Source: Phycisphaerae bacterium
GTDB taxonomy: Bacteria > Planctomycetota > Phycisphaerae > Tepidisphaerales > Tepidisphaeraceae
Direction of reading: 5' to 3'
DNA: 56,083 bases
Assembly (NCBI GenBank): GCA_030448225.1
Contig: JAUJNJ010000033.1
Coordinates: 1-56,083 of the forward strand
Shown: in pieces, positions 47,001 to 55,084 of the stretch
How the letters are laid out: every line of letters starts with the position of its first letter
How positions within the stretch are numbered: position 1 is the stretch's first letter
Notes under the pieces: generated by a model
What the model saw: only the letters and a program-made list of their open reading frames with translations
What the model was told of the DNA's origin: nothing
Databases searched by the model: none
Translations under genes and position numbers: made by a program

Positions 47001-47985
47001 TGATGAGCGGCAGCTTGTGCCGCCGGCCGATGTCGTAGTCGTTGGGGTCGTGGGCCGGCGTGACCTTCAGGAACCCGGTGGCGAACTGCGCCTTCGGGTC
47101 GTCCGGCTTGCCGCCCATCGACACCGGCAGCACGACGTAGTCGTCCTCGATGATCGGGATCTCGCGGTTGACGATCGGGAGGAGGATCTTCTTGCCCTTC
47201 AACTGTTCGGCGCGGGGATCTTTCGGATTGATCGCGACGGCGGTGTCGCCGAGCATCGTCTCGGGGCGGGTGGTGGCGACGGTGATGAAATCCATTTCGG
47301 ATTTCGGATTTCGGGTTTCCGATGTCGCCGACACGAGCGGGTAGCGGAGGTAGTAGAAGAAGCCGTCGACCTCCTCCATCTCCACTTCGTCGTCGGCCAG
47401 CGCGGTCTGCGAGACCGGGTCCCAGTTCACGAGGCGCTTGCCGCGGTAGATCAGCCCGTCCTTGAAGAGTTGGAAGAACGCCTCGCGAACGGCCTTCGCG
47501 CGGGGCTCGTCCATCGTGAAGGCTTGGCGGTCGAAGTCGCACGAGCAGCCCATGCGCTTGAGCTGTTCGGTGATGCGGGCCTCGTACTCCTCCTTCCACG
47601 CGTGCACCTTCTCCAGGAACTGCTCGCGGCCGCCTTCGCCGCGCGACTCCATCGCCTTGTACTCCTTCAGCGCGGGCTGCCCCTCGGCCTGGAGGCGCTT
47701 GTCGACGACGGTCTGCGTGGCGATGCCGGCGTGGTCGGTGCCGGGGACCCATTCGGTGTTGTCGCCGATCATCCGGTGCGCGCGGGTGAGGATGTCCTGC
47801 AGCGTGTTGTTCAGCGCGTGCCCGAGGTGCAGGGCGGCCGTCACGTTCGGCGGGGGGATGACGATGCTGTACGGGTGGCCGGGGTCGGTCGGCTCGGCGT
47901 GGAACAGCCGCTCGTCCGTCCAGACGCGGACGGCCTCGGATTCGACGGCGGCGGGTTCGTACGCTTTGGGCAGTTCGGTGGCCAT
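44015..47985 (-). CDS. valS: Valyl-tRNA synthetase carrying several in-frame repeat insertions
   Basis: Charges tRNA-Val. It starts MATELPKAYEPAAVE (ATG 47985). The HIGH-type motif is NVTAALHLGHALNN. The editing-domain region has TVATTRPETMLGDTAVA and VTPAHDPNDYDIGRRH. WHENLRDWSISRQLWWGHR, DVLDTWFSSA and the KMSKS-type QKMSKTLGN follow. FCNKLWNASRFVLM, the anticodon domain and a C-terminal coiled coil complete it. Four insertions relative to the family read through without a stop: a heptamer array at 47294-47321, a RAYT transposase with flanking REPs at ~45968-46680, a second heptamer array at 45533-45560, and a dyad repeat at 44850-44996. Independently, at least eight one-base shifts occur from ~45840 down to ~44130. 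The stretch 45660-45840 has lower GC. Upstream of 45840 the frame is clean for about 720 codons, RAYT included. Confidence 0.93.
44850..44996 (-). repeat. Dyad octamer-type repeat inside valS, in frame
   Basis: gcgacgga / gccacgaa-like octamers on the left (44850-44884) pair with ccgtcgcttcgtgccttcgtcg-like units on the right (about 44953-44995). Read with valS it adds ~50 residues rich in Glu, Arg, His and Gly (RHEGTEARRHEGEARGG), between MSLEG and IADLWIVSRFNRT, without a stop codon. Confidence 0.8.
45533..45560 (-). repeat. Heptamer array gattgcg x4 inside valS
   Basis: Four exact copies of gattgcg. On the valS strand (cgcaatc) all three frames give the same cyclic heptapeptide, IRNPQSA. 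It lies after the STLGWP motif and before WNPTSVL. Confidence 0.9.
45968..46680 (-). mobile_element. REP-flanked RAYT element inserted in valS
   Basis: A RAYT transposase gene is bounded by two direct copies of a REP-like sequence. The shared core gctcgctcacgctcgggg lies within 24-bp identical stretches at 46004-46027 and 46631-46654. Next to the left copy is the hairpin ggagaccc / gggtctcc (45987-46004). Beyond the core both copies continue to a related ctgacg..tc..ggctc stretch. The unit lies between DQFDGTPP and LRFFPARYAKTFQTWHENLRDW of ValRS. Exact ends and target duplication cannot be fixed by eye. Confidence 0.85.
46067..46620 (-). CDS. RAYT (REP-associated tyrosine transposase) domain, in frame with valS
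   Basis: Single-strand DNA transposase of the Y1/HUH superfamily, which handles REP hairpins in other bacteria. The N-terminal YPVYFITFSCYGTWLHGDER is typical of one RAYT subgroup. REHNLPGTPYL, REVCRHRGWSLLALNVRTNHVHAVV (HUH motif as His-Val-His) and KVMNDFKAYATRRLRE follow. LWTHHGSTRYLN and the tyrosine region CKYVVDEQG close the domain. An ATG at 46620 (MADAQGSSRAPGELP) lies within the REP-like flank and could start free transposase. But the frame also runs on from ValRS and continues into ValRS again with no stop, so the listed 3' limit is a domain limit. Intact catalytic residues suggest recent insertion. Confidence 0.85.
47294..47321 (-). repeat. Heptamer array gatttcg inside valS
   Basis: Three exact and one degenerate copy of atttcgg. 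On the valS strand it encodes SETRNPKSE, placed between YYLRYPLVS and DFITVATTRPE of the editing-domain entry. Confidence 0.88.
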
Positions 47986-48124
47986 AGGGGACCTTCGGCG
48001 GTCAAGGTTGCGGCTTCGGGTTGTCGAGAGCGGGAGATACTAAAGGGGTGGGGTCCGGCGGACAATCCGCCCGCGGAAGCTAGCGTACGACGATCTGGGA
48101 AATGACGGAACGAGATCCGCAGGG

Positions 48125-48578
48125 TCAACCGTCGCTCGGATGTTCGGTCGACGGCGACAAGGGTGAGTGCGTATCGGGTCGAGGCTCGGTCGCGGCTGGC
48201 CCGGCGTCCGGCGGACGGCTCGCGTCGCGCGGGACGGGCCACGCGATCACGATCAGCCCGACGCCGCCGAGCGCCGACGTCCAGCACCTTGACGGCGGGC
48301 GGACGTCGCGTCCATCGCGGCCGCGAGGGCAGGTGTCACCACGGCCACCGCCAGGACCTTCACGCGGCGCCGGGGCGGCGCGTGCGTATCCCCAGTTCAA
48401 CAGCATCGTCCCGAACAGCGGACACCGCCTTCGCCGCAGGCCGGTAGGGCCACCAAGGCTTGCGACGCGGCCAGCAGGACGAACGGCGTCGTCGGCAGGA
48501 GCGGAGGAGAGCGCTGAGCGCCAGCGCGACGAACCCCAGCCGAGCCAGAGGAAGAAGACCGTTTCCGCCCGTCGTCAT
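48125..48578 (-). pseudogene. DUF454 (YbaN)-like small membrane protein, frameshifted
   Basis: Pieces in different frames give LLPLARLGFVALALSALL, then LLPTTPFVLLAA, then FGTMLLNWGYARA (via MLLNWGYARAAP) and RRVKVLAVAVVTPALAAAMD. This order and the LPTTPFVLLAA motif match DUF454/YbaN inner-membrane proteins of unknown role. At least three indels break it. It lies 140 nt upstream of valS on the same strand. I cannot say whether it is decayed or mis-sequenced. Confidence 0.5.
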
Positions 48579-49033
48579 CGCGCACCGCGGCCTCGCGGCG
48601 CTTCATCCATGATCGAATTCATGAGTACCGCGAAAGATGGTAAGGACTGTCCGGGTCGGGGGAACCGTGGGAGCAAGCTCCCACGGCGTTCGAGAGCGCT
48701 GCAGGGTCAGCCGCGCTCTTCAGGGATCGGACTGGTGCTCGCGGCGGCTGCTGCAACGGACTTCGCACACTGTCCCGCCAGGGCGTTTACGTCCGCCCGG
48801 GAATTGCTTGCGTGACCCCGGAATATTTCCGCCTCGGATCCATCTACACCATCGGAAGGACCAGGTGCAGGCGAGTGTAGCACGATCGTAGTAGAAGCCA
48901 CTGAAAGTCGCTCGGGCGTGAAGCGTGGATGTGCACATGAATGGCGGCTGCGGCCTCGTGATCGTCACGTCGCCTGCCGTCGTGCCCGGCGGATACTTCG
49001 CCGGCGTGGGGACAACGGCGATCGCAGGGGACT
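48579..49033. other. Spacer with no supported gene
   Basis: The minus-strand frame after the GDPD stop shows WMRQQLKSPAIAVVPTPAK, which may be the true GDPD C-terminus reached by a frameshift near 49050. The rest is unrecognised, apart from the palindrome at 48665. Confidence 0.4.
48665..48693. repeat. Palindromic repeat, second copy of the 9222 type
   Basis: ccgtgggagc aa gctcccacgg is a perfect palindrome followed by cgttcga. The same arrangement is at 9222-9250. Confidence 0.7.
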
Positions 49034-49832
49034 TCAGTTGCTGGCGCATCCATAAACGCGGTTGGTGGTGATGCCGTCGACGCCGATTTCCACCATCCGG
49101 CGGGCGAGGGCCGGGTCGTCGACCGTCCAGACGTAGAACTCCAGCCCGGCGTCGCGGGCCGCCTTCACGAACGCGGCGTCGACCGGCGGCTTGGCCTGCA
49201 CGTCCAGCCCGTCGGCGGCGAACTGGCGGTGGCGATGGAGTTCGGCGGCGGCGGGCCACTGCTTCGTCTGCTCGTCCTGCTTCTGGGCCGCCAGCCAATA
49301 CGCCTTCACCTGCGGGATCTGCTGCTTCGTCGCGCGGATCGTCTCGATGTTGAAGCTGATGACCGGCGTCTGCTCGGCCGGCTTGCCAGCGGCCTTGAGG
49401 CACCACTTGCGGTTCGGGCACGGCCTCGGGACCGACCTTCACCTCGATGAACAGCGCTTGCCGGCGAAGTCTTCGGCAGCACGTCGTCGAGCAGCGGCAT
49501 CCGCCGCTCGCCGGCGAACTTCAGGTCTTCCAGGTGCCGACGTCCAGCGCAACTCGGCGGCCGTGCTTTCCTTCACGAGGCGGCTCACGCCGGCCGTCCG
49601 CTTCGTGTCGGCGTCGTGGAGGCAGATCAGCTTCCCGTCCTTCGTCAGGTGCACGTCGAGGCTCGACGGCGTCCACGTCGCCCAGCTCCACCCGAGGTCG
49701 AACGCGGCGGCGGTGTTCTCCGGCGTCGTACGACTCGCGGTGGGCGACCAACTCCGGCAACTCGTCCGCCGCCGCGGCCGTGACGGCGAGCAACATCGGC
49801 AGGACGGCCACGGCGACGAGAAAGATGTTCAT
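49034..49832 (-). CDS. Glycerophosphodiester phosphodiesterase (frameshifted)
   Basis: Splits glycerophosphodiesters into glycerol-3-phosphate and an alcohol, probably in the periplasm. The signal peptide is MNIFLVAVAVLPMLLAVTAA. The GDPD opening is ELPELVAHRESYD, where the usual RG...PENT follows in another frame. HLTKDGKLICLHDADTKRTAG carries the conserved His-Asp. After fragments MPLLDDVL, LFIEVKVGPEAVPE and FNIETIRATKQQIPQVKAYW, the end reads DAGLEFYVWTVDDPALARRMVEIGVDGITTNR, the standard GDPD finish. Shifts occur near 49730, 49545, 49470, 49415 and 49050. Probably one intact gene in life. Confidence 0.8.
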
Positions 49833-50553
49833 GCGGCCGTTTTTGTTGCGATCGACCGGCCCGCGATCACCGGCATTATCGTAGTGCTCACACGACGCGC
49901 CCACGCGCTCCCGCAGCACGGCTCCCGGGCGTTTGCCGCCGCGCGTCGACCGATGGCCGCGGCCGTCTTCACCCCGCGGCGGGCGACTACCGGGGACGGG
50001 CGGCGCGCCGGTGGCCCGCAAACCGTTTTCGTCGTCACGTCTGACACGTGACAGCTCAGGCCGCCGCTCGCCGCGTTCGTCGGCGGGGGCGATTGGGAGC
50101 CTATTCGAATTACCTGCGGCGGGCCCTTCGGGCCTGCGGCGAAACGGGGGTGCCGGGTTGTTCGGATGGGCACTAAGCGGGCGCGTCCTTCGCGGCCAAA
50201 CGTGTCAAGGTTTCGACAATTCGCGCTAGCGGAGCGGGCGTCGCAAGAGCATAATTCCGGGACGGCCCGCGCGGGGCAGCACGTCCGTCCGAGCGACGCC
50301 CCAAGGCCGCCGGTGCCGCGGCGGAAACCACGAACGACGGGACGGCCCGCGGGCGGCCCGCCGGTCGCCGATCCGGCCCGCCCTGATGGCGATCGCCGAG
50401 GGGGGGGCGAGCAAAGCCGGCCCATTTCTGAAACGTTCCGCGTCCGCTCCGTATTAGCGGGACGTGCGGGCCGGTTTCCGAACGACCGTCGGCGATCACG
50501 GCCGGCGGCGGGCGAGTGGGGCGGGCTTTCTGCCACCGGAACAGGAGCAATCG
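49833..50553. other. Divergent spacer of ~720 nt without a recognised gene
   Basis: The longer open frames here are Arg/Pro/Ala-rich shadows. It contains the dispersed repeat copy 3 at 50115-50146. Promoters for the GDPD gene and the gene at 50554 should lie here; none is clear. Confidence 0.4.
50115..50146 (-). repeat. Dispersed repeat, copy 3, inverted
   Basis: Reverse complement of the core at 13443 and 39325. Flanks on the minus strand (ccatccgaacaacccgg before, aattcgaatagg after) resemble those of copy 1. Confidence 0.85.
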
Positions 50554-50844
50554 ATGTTGTCGCCGTCGAACATGCCTGCTGACGTCGCGCCGATCCGACA
50601 GGTCGCCGGGTGGGTTTGTTCGCCGGTCATCATGGCGCTGGCGGTGGTGACGACCTGCCTCCTCGCGACCCGCATCGAAGGCACGCAGCAAGTCCTGAGC
50701 ATGCCGCCGCACGAGGTGTGGACGACGCCCGTCTCCGGCGACGCGGCGGACGACGCCTGTGGCCAAGACGCGCCGAGCGACGACGCCCCCGTCGTACGGA
50801 CTGTGTCGAGCGCGGACGACGCCGGGTCGCCCGCCCGCAAGTAA
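50554..50844 (+). CDS. Small single-pass membrane protein, unknown
   Basis: A 96-residue protein with one hydrophobic helix (VCSPVIMALAVVTTCLLATR) near residue 21 and an acidic Ser/Asp/Ala-rich C-terminus (GDAADDACGQDAPSDDAPV). An aggag ribosome-binding site lies 7 nt before the ATG. No family is recognised. The short length, good RBS and acidic outer tail suggest a real small envelope protein; conservation would have to confirm it. Confidence 0.5.
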   Translation: MLSPSNMPADVAPIRQVAGWVCSPVIMALAVVTTCLLATRIEGTQQVLSMPPHEVWTTPVSGDAADDACGQDAPSDDAPVVRTVSSADDAGSPARK

Positions 50845-51045
50845 GCCGAACCGCTCGCGGGCGAGTGGAATCCCATCACAGAACGTACCCGTTCGTGACG
50901 CGCCCGCACTCTGCGGGCCGCGGGATTGCCGTCGTTGCGCCGTTTTGCCAGCCCGCTCCAGCGGATGGCAACGGGTGATTGTTTCGGCCGAAAATCCTTC
51001 GTCTGCCCAGGTAACGCTGCTTACCTAGTTAATCTTTTCACAATG

Positions 51046-51075
51046 TTGCGTCTGGCGATCGGGCGTGTGTACATT
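51046..51075 (+). promoter_or_regulatory. Candidate promoter of the CBS-domain gene
   Basis: ttgcgt at 51046-51051, 18-nt spacer, tacatt at 51070-51075, ~80 nt before the ATG. A small hairpin ggtaa / ttacc lies at 51011-51026. The rest of 50845-51045 shows nothing recognisable. Confidence 0.35.
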
Positions 51076-51154
51076 GGCCGTGTCGTCGTCATTTCTGCTT
51101 CGCCGGAGGGGGAACCCGGTCACGCCGCGCAACGCGGCCCGAAAGGAGTGCTTG

Positions 51155-51598
51155 ATGCCATCCGTTCAGAGCGTCCTGCAGGACAAGGGGGGGAAGGTGC
51201 ACACCATCGCCCCCGGCGCCACCGTGGCCGAGGCCGTCCAGAAGATGAACGAGCACAAGATCGGCGCCCTCGTCGTGAAGGAGGGGTCGCACGTGATCGG
51301 CATGTTCACCGAGCGCGACGTGCTGCGCCGCGTGGTCGGCGAGGAACGCCTGCCCGCCCGCACGATCGTCGCCGAGGTGATGACGAGCGACGTCGTCTGC
51401 TGCAGCCCGCACGCCGACGTCGACGACGTCGCCGCCACCATGCAGGCCCGGCGGATCCGGCACATCCCGGTGTGCGACGACGACGGCGACAAGGCGCTGC
51501 TCGGCATGATCTCGATCGGCGACGTCAACGCCTGCCACGCGTCGAACCAGGAGTCGACGATCAGCTTCCTCAACGACTACATCTACGGGCGATCGTGA
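51155..51598 (+). CDS. CBS-domain pair protein
   Basis: A 147-residue stand-alone protein made of two CBS motifs, which together form a Bateman module binding adenosine nucleotides (AMP, ATP, SAM). Motif 1: VHTIAPGATVAEAVQKMNEHKIGALVV, then GMFTERDVLRRVV. Motif 2: VCCSPHADVDDVAATMQARRIRHIPV, then GMISIGDVNAC. The end SFLNDYIYG is usual for this group. It probably signals energy state to a partner, unknown here. The start at 51155 has aaggag upstream; longer frames add non-homologous residues. Frame intact. Confidence 0.9.
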   Translation: MPSVQSVLQDKGGKVHTIAPGATVAEAVQKMNEHKIGALVVKEGSHVIGMFTERDVLRRVVGEERLPARTIVAEVMTSDVVCCSPHADVDDVAATMQARRIRHIPVCDDDGDKALLGMISIGDVNACHASNQESTISFLNDYIYGRS

Positions 51599-51607
51599 AG
51601 CGGGTAG

Positions 51608-51806
51608 GCGTAGCGCGTGATGCGTAATGCGTAGTGCGTAAGAAGAGTGGGTAATGCGTAACAAGAGAAGCCGTCATCCCGAGGAGGCTTCGCCGACGAG
51701 GGATCTCGAGCGGGGACGACGTCTGCCCAGCCCGAGATCCCTCAAGTCGCTGTCGCTCCTTTCGGGATGACCCTCCTCTTACGCACTACGCACTACGCAC
51801 TACGCA
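51608..51806. repeat. Nested palindrome: heptamer arms around a gtcatcccgag hairpin
   Basis: The outer left arm 51608-51647 (atgcgta, gtgcgta heptamers) pairs with the outer right arm 51775-51806 (tacgcac heptamers). Enclosed is a complete inner hairpin, 51673-51771, that begins gtcatcccgagg and ends cgggatgac, the family of 43032-43132. It lies between convergent genes. Confidence 0.88.
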
Positions 51807-51968
51807 ACCACCGCTCAGGAGGCAACGGAACACCCACCGGGGGGGCCGGGGCGACGTGAAGGGTCGCGGAGGGGTGGTTCCCGAACGGGGATCCTCCTCC
51901 AGGCCCTTCGCATCCCACCGGATCTTGCGGGTGCCGGCGGCGAGCCACGCGCCGGCCCGAAACGACGA

Positions 51969-52002
51969 GGCCCACCCGGTTCGCGGAGGAACCGGGTGGG
52001 CC
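51969..52002 (-). terminator. Hairpin downstream of the CsbD-like gene
   Basis: ggcccacccggttc / gaaccgggtgggcc, 14-bp perfect stem with 6-nt loop, flanked by gacga and tcgtttt. Confidence 0.7.
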
Positions 52003-52035
52003 GTCTCGTTTTCGCAGGGCGTCGCGGGTGGGGAC

Positions 52036-52197
52036 CTACTTGGTCTTCTTCCCGAGCTTCGACTGGATCTTGCCGACCACCTTCTGCAGCTTGCCCTTGC
52101 CCTGCTGGCTGGAATCGCCCTTGATGGCGCCCACCACGTCGTTGACCTTGCCCTTGACCTGTTTCGCCTTGCCTGCCGCTACGTCTTCACGAGCCAT
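52036..52197 (-). CDS. CsbD-like stress protein
   Basis: A 53-residue basic, helical protein: AAGKAKQVKGKVNDVVGAIKG, then QGKGKLQKVVGKIQSKLGKK. This is the CsbD pattern, whose members are induced by general stress in many bacteria; the molecular role is unknown. An aaggagg ribosome-binding site precedes the ATG at 52197, which makes this short gene convincing. The nested repeat 52269-52452 sits just upstream. Confidence 0.85.
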   Translation of the reverse strand: MAREDVAAGKAKQVKGKVNDVVGAIKGDSSQQGKGKLQKVVGKIQSKLGKKTK

Positions 52198-52268
52198 GGA
52201 GCCTCCTTGAAAAGGGGATGCCCCATTCATCGCAAAGCGCGGGCCAATAGCCGCGAGTCGAAGAAGAG

Positions 52269-52452
52269 TTGAACCACGGAGACACGGAGGCAGGGCCGAG
52301 GAAGACGAAGATGGAGGATGGAGGATGGAGGATGGAGGATGGAGGAAGACCAAAGCGCGAGTCGCTTGTTAATGCCCCGTCCTCCATCCTCCATTGTTCC
52401 ATCCCAGACTTCTCTCCTCCTACCTCCGTGTCTCCGTGTCTCCGTGGTTCAA
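52269..52452. repeat. Nested palindrome: ccacggagacacgg arms around gatggag heptamers
   Basis: Outer arms 52269-52290 (ttgaaccacggagacacgg) and 52423-52452 (ccgtgtctccgtggttcaa) are complementary. Inside, five gatggag heptamers (52310-52344) pair with ctccatc units at about 52379-52403. Confidence 0.9.
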
Positions 52453-52481
52453 TTCCGTTTTCTTCGAAATCAGGCTGATTC

Positions 52482-52558
52482 ACCGCGAAGACGCAGAGCG
52501 CGCGGAGGCAAGAGCAAAGGCGTTTATCCGCTCCGCGTCCTCCGCCCCTCTGCGGTTG
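52482..52558. repeat. Further hairpin next to the nested palindrome
   Basis: accgcgaagacgcagagcg on the left and cgctccgcgtcctccgcccc, ending ctctgcggt, on the right pair imperfectly. It lies between the nested repeat and the tyrS stop. Confidence 0.65.
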
Positions 52559-52575
52559 GACTGTCTTCTCGAACG

Positions 52576-53799
52576 TTACGGCGTCAGCCACGCGTAGCGG
52601 CGGCCGAGTTTCAGGACGGTGCGCCCGCTGAGGGCGTATTCTTTCTGCGGGTCCGTCACCTTCTCGTGGTCGAGGCTCACCGCGCCCTCGCGGATCTTGC
52701 GGATCGCCTCGCTGTTCGACGCGGCCAAGCCCGCCTTCACGATCATCGGCGCCAGCCGTTGCGGCGACGCGCCGACCGACACCTCCGGCGCGTCGTCCGG
52801 CACCGCGTTCTTGTCCCGGTCCACGAACAGACGCTTGAACTCCGCCTCGGCCGCGTCGGCGTCGGCGGCGGTGTGCAGCTTCGTGATGATCTGCTTCGCG
52901 AGGCGGATCTTCGCGTCGCGCGGGCTCGTGGCGATCTGCTGGCGCACCTCGTCGAGCGGGAGGTCGGTCAGCAACTGGTAGTAGCTCTCCATCAGCGCGT
53001 CGCGCAGCGACATGATCTTCCCGAACATGCCGTTCTGTCCGGCGGCGGGATCGGTGACCCCGACGTAATTGCCGAGCGACTTGCTCATCTTCTTAACGCC
53101 GTCGGTGCCCACGAGCAGCGGCGTCACGATCACGACCTGCCCGGCCAGCGAGTCGTCCGGCTTTTCCTCCTTGAGGAATTCGCGGCCGACGAGGTTGTTG
53201 AACAACTGGTCGCTGCCGCCCATCTCCACGTCCGCCTCGATCGCCACGCTGTCCCACCCCTGCAGCAGCGGGTAGAGGATCTCGTGCAGACGAATGTCGG
53301 TCCCCTCGGCGTAGCGCGTGGCGAAGTCCTCGCGCGTCAGCACCTGCGCCACCGTCTTGCGGCTGGCGAGGCGGATGATGTCGACGAGGCCCATCTTGCC
53401 GAGCCACTCGCCGTTGTAGCGCACCTCGAGGTGCGCGGCGTCGGTCAGCAGCACCCGGTCGATCTGCGACACGTACGTCCTGGCGTTGGCGTCGATCTCC
53501 GCCTCGGTCAGCGGCGGGCGCGTCTTGTTCCGTCCCGACGGGTCGCCCACGCGGGCCGTGTAGTCGCCGATGATGATGACCGCCTTGTGCCCCCAGTCCT
53601 GGAACTGCCGCACGATCCCCAGCGGCACCGCGTGGCCGAGGTGAACGTCCGGCGCGGTCGGGTCCATCCCCAGCTTGATGCGCAGCGGCTTGCCCGTCTC
53701 GGCGCTGCGCTCAAGTTTCCGGCGCAAATCCTCTTCCGGCACGATCCGCTCGGTCCGGCGGCGCAGGGCCGCGATCTGCTCGTCGACGGTGATGCTCAT
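52576..53799 (-). CDS. tyrS: Tyrosyl-tRNA synthetase
   Basis: A 407-residue class I enzyme charging tRNA-Tyr. The HIGH-type motif is PDVHLGHAVPLG, GDYTARVGDPSGR follows, and the KMSKS motif is VKKMSKSLGNYVG. HEILYPLLQGWDSVA and GGSDQLFNN form the tyrosine pocket. The C-terminal S4 domain is KAGLAASNSEAIRKIREGAV. This is the TyrZ-like group (HLGH). The start at 53799 (MSITVDEQIAAL) is the usual one; frames upstream add unrelated residues. Clean frame, unlike alaS and valS. Confidence 0.95.
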   Translation of the reverse strand: MSITVDEQIAALRRRTERIVPEEDLRRKLERSAETGKPLRIKLGMDPTAPDVHLGHAVPLGIVRQFQDWGHKAVIIIGDYTARVGDPSGRNKTRPPLTEAEIDANARTYVSQIDRVLLTDAAHLEVRYNGEWLGKMGLVDIIRLASRKTVAQVLTREDFATRYAEGTDIRLHEILYPLLQGWDSVAIEADVEMGGSDQLFNNLVGREFLKEEKPDDSLAGQVVIVTPLLVGTDGVKKMSKSLGNYVGVTDPAAGQNGMFGKIMSLRDALMESYYQLLTDLPLDEVRQQIATSPRDAKIRLAKQIITKLHTAADADAAEAEFKRLFVDRDKNAVPDDAPEVSVGASPQRLAPMIVKAGLAASNSEAIRKIREGAVSLDHEKVTDPQKEYALSGRTVLKLGRRYAWLTP

Positions 53800-54057
53800 G
53801 GGAGCGGCGAGTCTACCGGGCGGAGTGAGATCGAACCACACACCCCCGCGCCGGCCCGGAATCGCCGACGGGCTGGCCCGCGCCAAGGCTCCCCCCGCGG
53901 TGACGAGCAGGAGCCTTCGCAAGGCTGCGCCACTTTATGTCCCGCCATGATCGGGGCGTCCGAGTTCAAAACGTGCGTCGGCAGCTTTACTTGCGTCCGA
54001 ATTCGCGCAGGAGACGGGCGTCATGCTATGTGGCGCGTGCGCTGTATAATGGTAGTT

Positions 54058-54504
54058 ATGTCACACGAGGCGATCCGTCTTGGCGACTCCAAGGACTTCG
54101 TGGAAATCGAGGTTCTGGAGCTCGGCACGCTCGGCGGCCAGAACGAGGGCGACCTCCGGCTGGGCGTCTCCGTTTCCAACGGCACGTTCGCCGGTTCGTA
54201 CGACCAGGTGTGAATCGCGAAGGATGAGTGGTCGTCGTTCCTCGGCAACATGAGGCGGTTGGAGCGCGACCGCAGTGGCCAAGCCTCGCTTCTCTCGATG
54301 TCCCCCGACGAGTTCGAGTTGCACCTACAGGTGGTCGATCGCGCGGGCCACCTCGCCGCACGCGGCTGCTTGTCGCGTTACCACTTCGGGCATCCGTCGG
54401 GCAAAGCGACTCGCTCGCGAATCGAGTATCACATGCCCGTCGATCCAAGCCTTTTACGAGAGTTGGTTCTGTCGCTCGAAGGTCTCGGCCAACCGGCCGT
54501 GTGA
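54058..54504 (+). CDS. Small cytoplasmic protein, DUF6228/WapI-like, with an in-frame TGA; possible gene cassette
   Basis: Two open stretches in one frame are separated only by TGA 54211-54213: HEAIRLGDSKDFVEIEVLEL to NGTFAGSYDQV, then IAKDEWSSFLGNMRRLERD to LEGLGQPAV. Removing the stop gives ~148 residues resembling DUF6228/WapI-type immunity-like proteins (recalled pattern, low certainty). A TGG-to-TGA change would explain the stop. Base use is less GC-biased than in neighbours. The ATG at 54058 lies inside gttatgt, an R-box-like integron site. A tataat box (54045-54050) is just upstream. The gene is followed directly by an attC-like site. Confidence 0.55.
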
Positions 54505-54604
54505 CATAACCCGGCGATGCAACGGACCGTGCCGGCGGTATAGTTACCGGTGGTCGCGAGCCTCTCGTGCGCCGGCCCGGCCGTTGATCGCCGTTACGTT
54601 ATGC
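54504..54604 (+). other. attC-like recombination site between two small genes
   Basis: Starts two bases after the first gene's stop with acataac and ends gttatgc (54598-54604), complementary R boxes. Inside, ggcgatgcaacgg (54513-54525) pairs with ccgttgatcgcc (54581-54592), except for one extra base. That extra base is the extrahelical base expected in the L'' box of attC sites. Further in, ccgtgccggcg pairs with cgccggcccgg with one mismatch, leaving a ~35-nt terminal loop. This matches attC architecture of integron cassettes; no integrase gene is in the window. Confidence 0.6.
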
Positions 54605-54619
54605 GGCCGGATCGTCCGA

Positions 54620-55084
54620 ATGACCAACGATAGCCAGACTCCGCTCTCCGACCTCATGGCTGCCTTTGCCTCCAGCGGCTCGCCCGAGTCGTTCGCGAGA
54701 TTTCTTGCCGCCTTCCGCGGATCAAAAGTTGGTGTGGTCGCTGTAGGTGCGGCGCCCGGGTCGAGCGGGGATGTGACTTCGACCGCCGCACAACCGATCT
54801 CGGTTGGACTCAGCGGGCACGGAGACGGGCAGCCCCGGGTGCTCGCGTTCGCTGACCCGGTCGTGTTTGCTCGCAGGTTCGGGCAGCCGTTCAACGCCGA
54901 CATGACCGGTGAGGCACTGATGAAGACGGCGATGCACAATCCGCGTTGCGCGGGCATCTTGGTGAACAGCGCGGTTTCGGAATCATCAGTGAGAATTGAC
55001 CGGGCGACAATGGCATCGCTTATCAATTCGCCGGGTCCGCAAGACACCCCTATGCGGCGAAGGCCCTGGTGGCGGTTCTGGTAG
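54620..55084 (+). CDS. SseB-like domain protein, possible gene cassette
   Basis: A 154-residue protein. The pattern fits the SseB N-terminal domain: LMAAFASSGSPESFARFLAAF, then VLAFADPVVFARRFG, MKTAMHNPRCAGILVNSAV and IDRATMASLINS. The function of stand-alone SseB-like proteins is unknown. The ATG at 54620 is 16 nt after the attC-like end gttatgc, with no clear ribosome-binding site, as is usual in cassettes. GC bias is milder than in the core genes. It ends with a basic, Trp-rich RRPWWRFW. Downstream, at 55120, gcataac could open the next attC. Confidence 0.65.
   Translation: MTNDSQTPLSDLMAAFASSGSPESFARFLAAFRGSKVGVVAVGAAPGSSGDVTSTAAQPISVGLSGHGDGQPRVLAFADPVVFARRFGQPFNADMTGEALMKTAMHNPRCAGILVNSAVSESSVRIDRATMASLINSPGPQDTPMRRRPWWRFW

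Noticed and set aside
52310..52344. gatggag heptamers as a CRISPR-like array
   Set aside because: Units are contiguous with no spacers, and there are no cas genes.
52269..52452. Open frame through the nested repeat upstream of tyrS as a gene
   Set aside because: It is open only because the heptamers contain no stop; no start site, domain or conservation signal.
54211..54213. TGA as selenocysteine or reassigned Trp
   Set aside because: No hairpin typical of a bacterial SECIS follows, the family expects Trp, and TGA ends many genes here normally.
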